DNA of 64,000 nt from Pachyseris speciosa (GCA_016490735.1 JAEMWC010000157.1:1122501-1186500); one strand, 5' to 3'. Counted from the first letter of the stretch, positions 10,911 through 20,749 are shown. The notes: generated by a model not told the origin, from the letters alone. Program-made: numbers and translations.

Positions 10911-11118
10911 ATGCTAATTGAATATCTGCCTTGATCTCTGGGACAGTAGCTTATCTGATACTGTCCAGTCTTGCTATCATGTACATTTGCACTTCTGTCT
11001 GATGCTCTCGCCTTTGTTCTTCTTGGATCTCCACCGTCACTTGGTCTCGTTGACTGTAACACTGTGTTCCTTTTGCGTTTTTTGTCGTCAAAATGAAAAG
11101 TGCTTCACGTCCAGCAAC
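10911..11118 (-). pseudogene. TRIM-NHL locus 1: filamin-domain piece between two insertions
   Basis: The minus strand reads a filamin/ABP280-type domain start: an Arg/Glu-rich strand, then HDSKTGQYQISYCPRDQGRYS, matching the intact frame of the copies at 52850 and 59440. The piece is bounded downstream by the TTA-flanked MITE (10278-10907) and upstream by the 6-bp-TSD element (11119-11930). In TRIM2/3/71-type proteins this domain lies between coiled coil and NHL propeller. Confidence 0.75.
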
Positions 11119-11930
11119 CAGGGGCACCCAACGAGCCAAATCAACCAAAAGCTGTAGAAAGGCATATTTAAGTACCTTTATGGTGTTTGAAGTCTGTTTA
11201 AGTGATGTTTTCATAAGCTAGAAGAAGTTCATCTGTTCGGATTCTCTAACTGAAATTTTAATTTCCCGAAAATGTTAGGGAACAAAATCTTCCTGTGAGA
11301 AAATGCAAGCTGAAATAAACCTTCCACGAACTTTCTAGGGAACAATTATTTTACCGAAAATGCTAGCTAACGTTTTTAACTACCAAAAACAGCAAAAATG
11401 ACCTTCCCAAAAACCTCAGGGGCTATATGATTTCCCAATTGCGAATCTTTTAGGTCACGTTTTAGTTACCATTATTACACCCATTTTGAAATCACTGGTG
11501 ATCCTTGCAATCTCATTGGCTCTCAACAGTGCAATTTATTCCCAAATTGCAATATTTTTACTCTAAATCGCATCCTTTCTGTAACTCATCAAAATGAAAG
11601 TGAAATAATACTAACCTATCAAATTTCATGGATAAACAAATATTAATATTGACAAAAACTGTGTGATTTCAAAATGGGTGTAATAAAGTGGTAATTGAAC
11701 TTCGTGTCATCCAATTTTGTCTGAAATCGTACTTGTGATTTCAAATCAAACTCGCGCTGCGCGCTCGTTCGATTTTTAAATCACGCGAACGATTTCAGAC
11801 CAAATTGCACTCCACTCAGTTCAATTACCATTATAAATCCGAGTACACTCTTTAATCGACGCCGAAAGCCGAAGGCGAATTACCCTCCACCGAACAGATG
11901 TCTACCGAAACTTGTCGTTGGGTGCCCCTG
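11119..11930. mobile_element. DNA element with 6-bp target duplication, copy 2
   Basis: The ends are CAGGGGCACCCAACGA and its inverse. AGCAAC is duplicated at 11113-11118 and 11931-11936, while the paralogue at about 59632 has AGCAAC once. Copy 1 (5068-5513) aligns inverted over both flanks of this element, but a block of about 370 bp (about 11468-11838) is extra here and is a nested insertion. No transposase. Confidence 0.9.
11472..11686. mobile_element. Nested inverted-repeat insertion
   Basis: A 24-base repeat starting TTATTACACCCATTTTGAAA at 11472 is inverted exactly at 11663-11686. The pair lies inside the extra block of the 6-bp-TSD element. The DNA beyond it to about 11838 (rich in TCAAATC/GATTTAA motifs) is also absent from copy 1, and TTACCATTAT occurs at both borders of the whole block (about 11466 and 11825). 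Confidence 0.7.
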
Positions 11931-13123
11931 AGCAACTGCTTCAGCCAGTCCTTTGTCGTCAGCGATTGACTGGTTTGCCTTTGCTTCGTGTGCAGTATCT
12001 CCAAGGAACCGATTTCTTCGCTGGTGACAGTGTCTAGCAACGCTTGATTTTTCTCGAAGACCAGAACTCGTAAACTTTCAGGGTCATGGGTGGCTGAATC
12101 CCCTGGAACCATTTCTTCAAAAATAGCTTCTAGTGAAGGCTTAAGCTGCAAAACTTCGACGTTACCACTGCATGTCAACAGTTTCTCAGCTCTTTCCAGC
12201 GAAGTTTCGATCACCTTTATTTTATTCTCGACCTTGATTGTTTCTGCGGTTAGATTTTCAACTGACTGCATTGTCTGGTTTTCCACCGCTTCGAAAATTT
12301 TTAGTTTCTTCGCTTCAAGGACTGCGATCAAGTTGTCTACGAACGTTTCCACACGTCTCTTGACGTCTTCACCTTGTTGAATCAGTTTAGCATAACCCTC
12401 TTTGAGTTGCCCAGCTACGTTCATTTTTGCTTGTAAGTTCCTTCTCTGTGTTTCTACCATATTCCTCAATTCCGTCGTTTGTCGTTCGACTTCGTCTGCT
12501 ATGTGCTCTAAAGCATGACCAGAATGTTCTAGAGTGAAACAAGTTTGACAGGCTGCCGTTTTGCAGTCCATACAGAAGAATTTTAACTCTTCTTTCTTGT
12601 GTCGCGGTTTCGAACAAAATCCCGGTCGCTTCAGAACATCTTCATAGTCCCTGTCTTGGAACTCTTTTACAGCGAGAACGCGGTGATCTTTGTTGTCTCG
12701 CATGATGTTGTGTCCAATTAGGCACTGTTCACAATAAAACCTACAACACTGAAAGCAATAAGAAGCTTCGAAGCTTTTCTTGTCGCAGTTACCGCATGTC
12801 ACTTGGGTTTTGTTGCATTCTTTAATGGCCAGCACATCAATCAAGCCATTGAGATAAAAACTGGATGGAAGATCCTTTAGATCGCCGCTTGCAGGCACTC
12901 TACTAAGGGCTTGGCACTTCGGACATCTGAACGCATCTTCACCGCCACTCGCCTGATGCCAGTGCTCCAAACAATGTAGACAGAAACTATGCAAGCAGGG
13001 AAGCTGTCTGGGATCCTTAAATAAGTCTGAACACACTGGACAAGACACTTCTTCGCGAAGATTATAAAACAGCTTTCCGATATCCATGTTGTCTGCAGCA
13101 AACAAGCGAGAAATTACACACAA
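11852..13123 (-). CDS. TRIM protein N-terminal half: RING, B-boxes, coiled coil (truncated, transposon-fused)
   Basis: An intact 423-residue frame. Family proteins are E3 ubiquitin ligases; RING recruits the E2 and the coiled coil dimerises. Visible: a C3HC4 RING at residues 28-70 (CPVC...CLHSFC..C...CPKC), a first B-box from CGNC (about 110-150), a second B-box at about 170-210 (FC...C..C...CFTLEHSGH), then a coiled coil to about 340. Met13 (MDIGKLFYNL) fits the start of the paralogue at 60765 better than Met1. The last 24 residues, after QLL, are encoded by the inserted element at 11119-11930, which supplies the stop. The filamin and NHL regions are cut off, so the predicted product is a short, RBCC-only TRIM. 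It could still dimerise with full-length relatives; that is inference. Confidence 0.75.
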   Translation of the reverse strand: MCVISRLFAADNMDIGKLFYNLREEVSCPVCSDLFKDPRQLPCLHSFCLHCLEHWHQASGGEDAFRCPKCQALSRVPASGDLKDLPSSFYLNGLIDVLAIKECNKTQVTCGNCDKKSFEASYCFQCCRFYCEQCLIGHNIMRDNKDHRVLAVKEFQDRDYEDVLKRPGFCSKPRHKKEELKFFCMDCKTAACQTCFTLEHSGHALEHIADEVERQTTELRNMVETQRRNLQAKMNVAGQLKEGYAKLIQQGEDVKRRVETFVDNLIAVLEAKKLKIFEAVENQTMQSVENLTAETIKVENKIKVIETSLERAEKLLTCSGNVEVLQLKPSLEAIFEEMVPGDSATHDPESLRVLVFEKNQALLDTVTSEEIGSLEILHTKQRQTSQSLTTKDWLKQLLRGTQRQVSVDICSVEGNSPSAFGVD

Positions 13124-13258
13124 TGGAGTCTTGTTCCCATGACTTTCTATTCTTTATTCTTTCTATTCTATACAGTGATGACGACTTAAACCCTTTTTTG
13201 GCAGTGCTGCGTGCTGGACACGTGCGCTGACCCAATCGCGACACGGAGACGAAAACAA

Positions 13259-13311
<53 letters not shown>

Positions 13312-13832
13312 CAACAACAACAAGAGGCTACAATTAGCCTAAACTCGTGCCTGCAAAAATAGAATGTGTATGGTGATAATGATGAAAAACAGAGCCAAAT
13401 CGCGTAGCCAAGACTCCGGAGATATGGTCACATAAACCTTCAAAATTACTCATCGAAGCATCTCTTGCAGAAAAACAATGAACTTTCAACCTTCCGTGCC
13501 GACGCACGTCACGTGCTCACCAACCCTCTGTTAACCAACCTCGTTCCCAACCCCTTCTGTGCAGTGGCGCGTCTGGACACGTTCGCTGACCAAATCGCTA
13601 CACGAAGACGAAAAATAATAAGAATAATAAAAAGATTCAGAGCCGAATCCTAGACTCGTCGCCTTTCAGGCACAAGTTACTTCTAATGTTTTTATTGTGT
13701 TAGGTTTCTTTGTTGTCAGCTTTAAGTTGTCGTTTTGTTGTAGATTTTCTTTTGCGAATATTCACTGTACGTGTGTATGTTCAATAAAGTTGTATTGAAA
13801 ACAAAAACAAAACAAAACAAGTAATAATAATG

Positions 13833-13879
<47 letters not shown>

Positions 13880-14900
13880 GATAATGATAATGATAAGATT
13901 CAGAGCGTCGCCTTTCAGGCACGAGTAACAAATTGCGCGGGGGGGGGGGGGAATAACCTTTTATGTGCGAACTTCAGTCGAGTCACGCGATTTTCATTTC
14001 AGTCACGCACGATTTGAAATGCGATTTATGCAAATAAGCATATTTGCGTTTTCATAGACTTAACCGCTTTCCTATGCAAAAGCTAAAATTGACATGCAAT
14101 GTGCCAAAGATCATTAAATGTGTTAATTACACTGATTATGGATGCGTGTAATCTATTCTAATTGTACTAAATAACTGATTTAAATCACTTAGTTAAAACG
14201 TTCAACTATTGGCGGTGGCGTTAGTTTTGGACCGATTCTGTTTATTGTAGTTTAGGAATGAGAGAATACGCAGAGAAAATGATTTCCTGAAGAACATAAT
14301 TTTTCAGAAAACAAATTATCTTGGGAACTAAGACCATCGCACGAAATACCTTATTATAGAAATTAACGCTTCATGAAATTGACGCGAATGTGTAAAATTC
14401 GCGTTAATTTAAGTCACATTAATTTTTGTTAGCTTTAATTTCCGCGTCATTAAAGCCTGATTTTCGCTAGCGACGTAAGCACAAATATTTTTGTAAATTT
14501 TGTTTCAATTCGCGTTAATTTAAGTCGCGTTTATGTCGAATACCTTAATTAACACCGAGTGTCTGAACCAAGCGTACGCGTCTCAACGTGACTTCCGAAG
14601 CCAACTCGCTGTTATGGGGGGCCGCGCACTAGTTTTTCGCCAAAGTTCCGAAAAACTGAAAGCATGTTCTTGTGCATTCCGCGCACACCATATTGTGCTT
14701 GTTCTTTTCATTCTGCTATCAATTCGAAAGTTACGGCGAATGTCTCAAAAGAACACGAATACTGTCATTTTACGTTGGTCCTCGTCAGAAATGTATTGAG
14801 CCAGGCCCCGTAAAATTACTGACTATTTGCCTTCGACAAGTGCACACATATAACTATCGTTAGCAGAAAATAGAAAGAATTAACAGAGCTAAAAATATCT
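13124..14900. other. Non-coding stretch with microsatellites and a short duplication
   Basis: Holds (AAT)n/(AAC)n at 13258-13321, (ATA/ATG)n at 13823-13897, a G14 run near 13938-13951, and an imperfect duplication in which 13196-13265 resembles 13558-13620. AATTCGCGTTAATTTAAGTC is repeated at about 14398 and 14506. ORFs here are short, repeat-driven or featureless. Confidence 0.6.
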
Positions 14901-14906
14901 CAAAAT

Positions 14907-14932
14907 GACAACAACAACAACAACAACAACAA
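14907..14932. repeat. (CAA)n microsatellite
   Basis: A trinucleotide run of about nine units. Confidence 0.85.
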
Positions 14933-15378
14933 TCTTTATTTGTACTCTTTTTCTTGCAAAAAAAATTAATTTACAATAAAAAATTAAAGGTAAAAGTTTA
15001 GAGCACTGGCTGCCTGGAATAACCATAAGGGCTAGCGGAGCCAGGCATCCAGTTGACATCAGCAATAAATAGAAATAAATTATAGGTCAGCAATAAAACT
15101 GAAGCACAAATACACAGTACCAAGAAAAATCAAAGTGCTCTTAGAGCCAGCTCATTCATGGCATGGGCAATGATTTATTTTTAAAAAAGTAATTCATGTA
15201 ATGGGCAATATTTACATAGCTTTGGGTTGAAATACTGCATATCCAGAATATTTGGTAAGTTGGCAGTAATCAGAGATCATTGAAGTGCATTCGTTGTCAA
15301 TCCAATCCCCACACTGTACAGAAAGAGCAACCATTGTATTTCATTTGTGCATTATTAAGCATGGAAATTGTACACATT

Positions 15379-15690
15379 GGGAGGTGCGGTGGCCTAATAG
15401 CTTGTGTGTTTGACTCCAGATTGAGCAGTCCTGGTTCAAGCCCTGACCAGGGCAGTACGTTGTGTTCTTGGGAGGGCACTTTACTTACTTTCACAGTGCC
15501 TCTCTGTACCCAAGTGTATAAATTAGTACTGGCAAATTTAATGCTGGGGGTATCCCTGCAATGGAGTAGCATCCCATCTGAGGGAGAGTAGGAATTTTTG
15601 GAGTTGCTTCATGCAAAGGATACCGTGATAAGCTCTGGCCTTATAGGCCACTTGGTTCGTATGCAGACTTAATTATACCTTTTTAGAGAT
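15379..15690 (+). mobile_element. tRNA-headed SINE
   Basis: The head resembles a tRNA with an A-box-like GTGGCCTAATAGC and a B box GGTTCAAGCCC. The body reads GGCACTTTACTTAC..., then GTGTATAAATTAGTACTGG, then a GGCCACTTGG...TATGCAGACT end. This arrangement is typical of Pol III retroposons. The ORFs on both strands (15280-15591, 15297-15572) follow the SINE body and are not genes. Confidence 0.7.
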
Positions 15691-15888
15691 GTCCAATAAA
15701 ATAATTAGTAGTTACATTAAATTGTGTTCCTGTAGAACAGCTGAGAGTCACAGAAAAAAAATCTATGTATAATCCCTATGGGGACAGTTTGAGCTGGGTC
15801 CTCTTCAGTTTTGTTACTCTATTTGTAAGTTTATATCATTTACTTCTACTGTAATTAATTTTTAATACTTTCAATTTAACAAATTGAC

Positions 15889-16062
15889 CGCATTTTTTAT
15901 GCATCTGTCCTGTTATTGATCATGAATTTCATCACAACATTGTCAAAGTAGCTGTGGATCCACGAGACAATAGCAGAGTGGATCCAGAGACTACTTTGAC
16001 AATGTTATTACAAAATTCATTGTCAATAGCAGGACAGACGCATGAAAAACTGCCGTCAATTT
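15889..16062. mobile_element. Palindromic element, about 85-base arms
   Basis: GACCGCATTTTTTATGCATC on the left is mirrored by ATGAAAAACTGCCGTC on the right. Inside, AACATTGTCAAAGTAG and CTACTTTGACAATGTT face each other across a short centre with two GTGGATCCA/TGGATCCAC motifs. No ORF. Confidence 0.75.
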
Positions 16063-16066
16063 GTTT

Positions 16067-16196
16067 TTTACAATAACAAATCATCAAATTGTCCGCTCTC
16101 GGCCCTTGTTACGTCATAAATTCATGTGTCTGTCTGCATATTGACAATAAAAATTAGCTAATGAGCGCGCGAGAATTTCGTAGTTATTGTAAAAAT
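16067..16196. repeat. Small inverted-repeat element
   Basis: TTTTTACAATAAC at the left is inverted as GTTATTGTAAAAA at the right, about 130 bp overall, with no coding content. It abuts the palindrome at 15889-16062 and may belong to it. Confidence 0.55.
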
Positions 16197-16339
16197 AAAA
16201 TATGGATGTGAACAAAAAGAACGTTTTTAATTTTCAATGTTCTCAAGATGACATGGAGTAAAGATGGATAAGCAGATTGCTGTTCAGTATCTAATAACAG
16301 TGTTCTTTCAGTAGTTTTTAAACGAGAACAAAATTTACC

Positions 16340-16990
16340 ACTAACTTCATGAACAATTTTGAACAAAAGTAGAAACTTAAACTTTGCCCATAACTAGTGT
16401 CAGTTCAGACTGGACTTACATGTTGTTTTCTAAAACTGAAAAGTTGTTTGTTTTTATAGGTTTCTTCTTCGTTATTCAGTGTTTGCATCCATGTCTTCCA
16501 CCTTCTTAGATTCAATTGTGTTTTTCAACCATCTGACACGAGAGCTTTAAAGAACAAAATTAATGCTATAGACACAAGGTGGATATTCACCAAACATTAC
16601 CTAACAAACAAAAGGAACTTTTAAATGTATTACCTGTACATTCTCAACATATCGGATGCATTGCCACATGAACAAGCAGATTACTGTGACTAAACGTAAA
16701 CAAAACTTATACTACCAAGCTTAACTTCATAAGCAATTTTGAACAAAAGCGGAAACTTTGCCCACAACTTGTCAGTTCTGTCTTGACTTACACAGTGTTC
16801 ACATTGTTTTCCAAAACAGTGAAGTACTTTGTTTTTCTTTTAATCAGTTTCCTCTTATTCAGTGTTTGACACCACTTCTGCTACCTTCATAGATTCAATT
16901 GGTTTATCTTGTTTACAAACTTTAAAGTTATATCCTTTATCAAAAGAAGGGTTTCCTCAATCATCTGACACGAGAGCTTCCTGACATCGG
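16340..16990 (-). repeat. Local duplication of a gene's 3' end
   Basis: About 16340-16556 and 16725-16985 share long similar blocks in the same orientation, for example TTTTGAACAAAAG followed by GAAACTT..TTTGCCCA, ATTCAGTGTTTG and CATCTGACACGAGAGCTT. The second copy contains the last coding codons of the ORF ending at 16887. The first has lost coding ability. Confidence 0.6.
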
Positions 16991-17333
16991 TCTCCACGAT
17001 ACTATAACCATCCGTTGTTGAAATGGACTCGAACATGGCGTTGAGAGCTGCATGAGAGTAATAAAACCGGCCAATGTTTTCTGCACCCTGCATAATGACT
17101 ATATTTGCAGATACAGTAGAAGACATGCTCTCTTTGAGCATGCTTAGGCTGCACGAAGAACATTTCATAAACTCTGACTTGTCAGCAGCATCATTATTTC
17201 GAATACGGCCTTTGTAATTAATGCAAATGTACAGTTTGTTTGCGTCAATAGACCATTTTACAGTTCTTTGCTCAGTACCCTGGCCTTTGATTGAATGCGA
17301 GGCTGGGGTGACCTTGTTTTGATACAAACCTAC
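16887..17333 (-). CDS. Terminal exon of an unidentified gene (partial)
   Basis: The minus strand is open for about 146 residues, with balanced protein-like composition, motifs such as KLYICINYKGRIRNN and CSSCSLSMLKES, and a C-terminus rich in Leu, Ile and Lys. I do not recognise it. An AG (AAGCAAGTAG) just upstream at about 17333 could be a splice acceptor, which would place the tRNA-like array inside the preceding intron. The downstream end is part of a local duplication. A 35-base segment at its 5' edge recurs inverted at 28956-28991. Confidence 0.45.
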   Translation of the reverse strand, partial: VGLYQNKVTPASHSIKGQGTEQRTVKWSIDANKLYICINYKGRIRNNDAADKSEFMKCSSCSLSMLKESMSSTVSANIVIMQGAENIGRFYYSHAALNAMFESISTTDGYSIVETDVRKLSCQMIEETLLLIKDITLKFVNKINQLNL

Positions 17334-17341
17334 TTGCTTTT
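17327..17341. repeat. 15-bp direct repeat bordering the tRNA-like array, left copy
   Basis: AACCTACTTGCTTTT, identical to 28873-28887 and in the same orientation. It behaves like a target site duplication for whatever founded the array. Confidence 0.85.
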
Positions 17342-17414
17342 CAAATGAAGAATGATCCTCGCAGTTGTGAACGCAATTTATGCAATTGCGAAAAGAAGCC
17401 TGAAAAAAATTCAG

Positions 17415-17461
17415 GACTTCAACGGGGTTCGAACCCGTGACCTCGCGATTACCGGTGCGAT

Positions 17462-17487
<26 letters not shown>
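17415..17487 (-). tRNA. tRNA-Thr-like (GGT), copy 1
   Basis: 73 nt. The acceptor pairs GGCTTCA with TGAAGTC (one G-T). A box TAGCTCAGTTGG, B box GGTTCGAACCC. The anticodon arm is abnormal: TCGC pairs GCGA around a 10-nt loop holding GGT, with C at position 33. T run of 7 after the gene. Confidence 0.7.
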
Positions 17488-17502
<15 letters not shown>

Positions 17503-17663
17503 AGGTCAATTGTGGGTTCATATGTTCCCGTGAAAGAAATAGTGTGAATGATATATGAAATGAATCATATATGAACTGCGGAAATGAAATCAAATGAAGA
17601 ATGATCCTCGCAGTTGTGAACGCAATTTATGCAATTGCGAAAAGAAGCCTGAAAAAAATTCAG

Positions 17664-17710
17664 GACTTCAACGGGGTTCGAACCCGTGACCTCGCGATTA
17701 CCGGTGCGAT

Positions 17711-17736
<26 letters not shown>
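17664..17736 (-). tRNA. tRNA-Thr-like (GGT), copy 2
   Basis: Same sequence as copy 1; T run 7. Confidence 0.7.
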
Positions 17737-17751
<15 letters not shown>

Positions 17752-17912
17752 AGGTCAATTGTGGGTTCATATGTTCCCGTGAAAGAAATAGTGTGAATGA
17801 TATATGAAATGAATCATATATGAACTGCGGAAATGAAATCAAATGAAGAATGATCCTCGCAGTTGTGAACGCAATTTATGCAATTGCGAAAAGAAGCCTG
17901 AAAAAAATTCAG

Positions 17913-17959
17913 GACTTCAACGGGGTTCGAACCCGTGACCTCGCGATTACCGGTGCGAT

Positions 17960-17985
<26 letters not shown>
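17913..17985 (-). tRNA. tRNA-Thr-like (GGT), copy 3
   Basis: Same as copy 1; T run 7. Confidence 0.7.
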
Positions 17986-18000
<15 letters not shown>

Positions 18001-18162
18001 AGGTCAATTGTGGGTTCATATGTTCCCGTGAAAGAAATAGTGTGAATGATATATGAAATGAATCATATATGAACTGCGGAAATGAAATCAAATGAAGAAT
18101 GATCCTCGCAGTTGTGAACGCAATTTATGCAATTGCGAAAAGAAGCCTGAAAAAAAATTCAG

Positions 18163-18209
18163 GACTTCAACGGGGTTCGAACCCGTGACCTCGCGATTAC
18201 CGGTGCGAT

Positions 18210-18235
<26 letters not shown>
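18163..18235 (-). tRNA. tRNA-Thr-like (GGT), copy 4
   Basis: Same as copy 1; T run 8. Confidence 0.7.
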
Positions 18236-18250
<15 letters not shown>

Positions 18251-18411
18251 AGGTCAATTGTGGGTTCATATGTTCCCGTGAAAGAAATAGTGTGAATGAT
18301 ATATGAAATGAATCATATATGAACTGCGGAAATGAAATCAAATGAAGAATGATCCTCGCAGTTGTGAACGCAATTTATGCAATTGCGAAAAGAAGCCTGA
18401 AAAAAATTCAG

Positions 18412-18458
18412 GACTTCAACGGGGTTCGAACCCGTGACCTCGCGATTACCGGTGCGAT

Positions 18459-18484
<26 letters not shown>
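18412..18484 (-). tRNA. tRNA-Thr-like (GGT), copy 5
   Basis: Same as copy 1; T run 7. Confidence 0.7.
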
Positions 18485-18499
<15 letters not shown>

Positions 18500-18662
18500 A
18501 GGTCAATTGTGGGTTCATATGTTCCCGTGAAAGAAATAGTGTGAATGATATATGAAATGAATCATATATGAACTGCGGAAATGAAATCAAATGAAGAATG
18601 ATCCTCGCAGTTGTGAACGCAATTTATGCAATTGCGAAAAGAAGCCTGAAAAAAAAATTCAG

Positions 18663-18709
18663 GACTTCAACGGGGTTCGAACCCGTGACCTCGCGATTAC
18701 CGGTGCGAT

Positions 18710-18735
<26 letters not shown>
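18663..18735 (-). tRNA. tRNA-Thr-like (GGT), copy 6
   Basis: Same as copy 1; T run 9. Confidence 0.7.
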
Positions 18736-18750
<15 letters not shown>

Positions 18751-18911
18751 AGGTCAATTGTGGGTTCATATGTTCCCGTGAAAGAAATAGTGTGAATGAT
18801 ATATGAAATGAATCATATATGAACTGCGGAAATGAAATCAAATGAAGAATGATCCTCGCAGTTGTGAACGCAATTTATGCAATTGCGAAAAGAAGCCTGA
18901 AAAAAATTCAG

Positions 18912-18958
18912 GACTTCAACGGGGTTCGAACCCGTGACCTCGCGATTACCGGTGCGAT

Positions 18959-18984
<26 letters not shown>
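18912..18984 (-). tRNA. tRNA-Thr-like (GGT), copy 7
   Basis: Same as copy 1; T run 7. Confidence 0.7.
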
Positions 18985-18999
<15 letters not shown>

Positions 19000-19160
19000 A
19001 GGTCAATTGTGGGTTCATATGTTCCCGTGAAAGAAATAGTGTGAATGATATATGAAATGAATCATATATGAACTGCGGAAATGAAATCAAATGAAGAATG
19101 ATCCTCGCAGTTGTGAACGCAATTTATGCAATTGCGAAAAGAAGCCTGAAAAAAATTCAG

Positions 19161-19207
19161 GACTTCAACGGGGTTCGAACCCGTGACCTCGCGATTACCA
19201 GTGCGAT

Positions 19208-19233
<26 letters not shown>
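19161..19233 (-). tRNA. tRNA-Thr-like, copy 8 (anticodon-loop variant)
   Basis: One substitution in the anticodon loop: CCGGTAA reads CTGGTAA, which restores T at position 33. T run 7. Confidence 0.7.
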
Positions 19234-19248
<15 letters not shown>

Positions 19249-19409
19249 AGGTCAATTGTGGGTTCATATGTTCCCGTGAAAGAAATAGTGTGAATGATAT
19301 ATGAAATGAATCATATATGAACTGCGGAAATGAAATCAAATGAAGAATGATCCTCGCAGTTGTGAACGCAATTTATGCAATTGCGAAAAGAAGCCTGAAA
19401 AAAATTCAG

Positions 19410-19456
19410 GACTTCAACGGGGTTCGAACCCGTGACCTCGCGATTACCGGTGCGAT

Positions 19457-19482
<26 letters not shown>
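19410..19482 (-). tRNA. tRNA-Thr-like (GGT), copy 9
   Basis: Gene as copy 1; T run 7. The upstream spacer has the GAAATGAGTG variant. Confidence 0.7.
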
Positions 19483-19497
<15 letters not shown>

Positions 19498-19659
19498 AGG
19501 TCAATTGTGGGTTCATATGTTCCCGTGAAAGAAATGAGTGTGAATGATATATGAAATGAATCATATATGAACTGCGGAAATGAAATCAAATGAAGAATGA
19601 TCCTCGCAGTTGTGAACGCAATTTATGCAATTGCGAAAAGAAGCCTGAAAAAAATTCAG

Positions 19660-19706
19660 GACTTCAACGGGGTTCGAACCCGTGACCTCGCGATTACCGG
19701 TGCGAT

Positions 19707-19732
<26 letters not shown>
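19660..19732 (-). tRNA. tRNA-Thr-like (GGT), copy 10
   Basis: Gene as copy 1; T run 7. The upstream spacer lacks one T (GGGTCATATG). Confidence 0.7.
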
Positions 19733-19747
<15 letters not shown>

Positions 19748-19909
19748 AGGTCAATTGTGGGTCATATGTTCCCGTGAAAGAAATAGTGTGAATGATATAT
19801 GAAATGAATCATATATGAACTGCGGAAATGAAATCAAATGAAGAATGATCCTCGCAGTTGTGAACGCAATTTATGCAATTGCGAAAAGAAGCCTGAAAAA
19901 AAAATTCAG

Positions 19910-19956
19910 GACTTCAACGGGGTTCGAACCCGTGACCTCGCGATTACCGGTGCGAT

Positions 19957-19982
<26 letters not shown>
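19910..19982 (-). tRNA. tRNA-Thr-like (GGT), copy 11
   Basis: Gene as copy 1; T run 9; GAAATGAGTG variant upstream. Confidence 0.7.
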
Positions 19983-19997
<15 letters not shown>

Positions 19998-20160
19998 AGG
20001 TCAATTGTGGGTTCATATGTTCCCGTGAAAGAAATGAGTGTGAATGATATATGAAATGAATCATATATGAACTGCGGAAATGAAATCAAATGAAGAATGA
20101 TCCTCGCAGTTGTGAACGCAATTTATGCAATTGCGAAAAGAAGCCTGAAAAAAAATTCAG

Positions 20161-20207
20161 GACTTCAACGGGGTTCGAACCCGTGACCTCGCGATTACCG
20201 GTGCGAT

Positions 20208-20233
<26 letters not shown>
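20161..20233 (-). tRNA. tRNA-Thr-like (GGT), copy 12
   Basis: Gene as copy 1; T run 8. Confidence 0.7.
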
Positions 20234-20248
<15 letters not shown>

Positions 20249-20411
20249 AGGTCAATTGTGGGTTCATATGTTCCCGTGAAAGAAATAGTGTGAATGATAT
20301 ATGAAATGAATCATATATGAACTGCGGAAATGAAATCAAATGAAGAATGATCCTCGCAGTTGTGAACGCAATTTATGCAATTGCGAAAAGAAGCCTGAAA
20401 AAAAAATTCAG

Positions 20412-20457
20412 GACTTCAACGGGGTTCGACCCGTGACCTCGCGATTACCGGTGCGAT

Positions 20458-20483
<26 letters not shown>
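20412..20483 (-). pseudogene. tRNA-Thr-like copy 13, T-loop deletion
   Basis: 72 nt: one base is missing from the T loop (GGGTCGAACC instead of GGTTCGAACC in tRNA sense), which damages the B box. T run 9. Confidence 0.7.
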
Positions 20484-20498
<15 letters not shown>

Positions 20499-20661
20499 AG
20501 GTCAATTGTGGGTTCATATGTTCCCGTGAAAGAAATAGTGTGAATGATATATGAAATGAATCATATATGAACTGCGGAAATGAAATCAAATGAAGAATGA
20601 TCCTCGCAGTTGTGAACGCAATTTATGCAATTGCGAAAAGAAGCCTGAAAAAAAAATTCAG

Positions 20662-20708
20662 GACTTCAACGGGGTTCGAACCCGTGACCTCGCGATTACC
20701 GGTGCGAT

Positions 20709-20734
<26 letters not shown>
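20662..20734 (-). tRNA. tRNA-Thr-like (GGT), copy 14
   Basis: Gene as copy 1; T run 9; GAAATGAGTG variant upstream. Confidence 0.7.
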
Positions 20735-20749
<15 letters not shown>

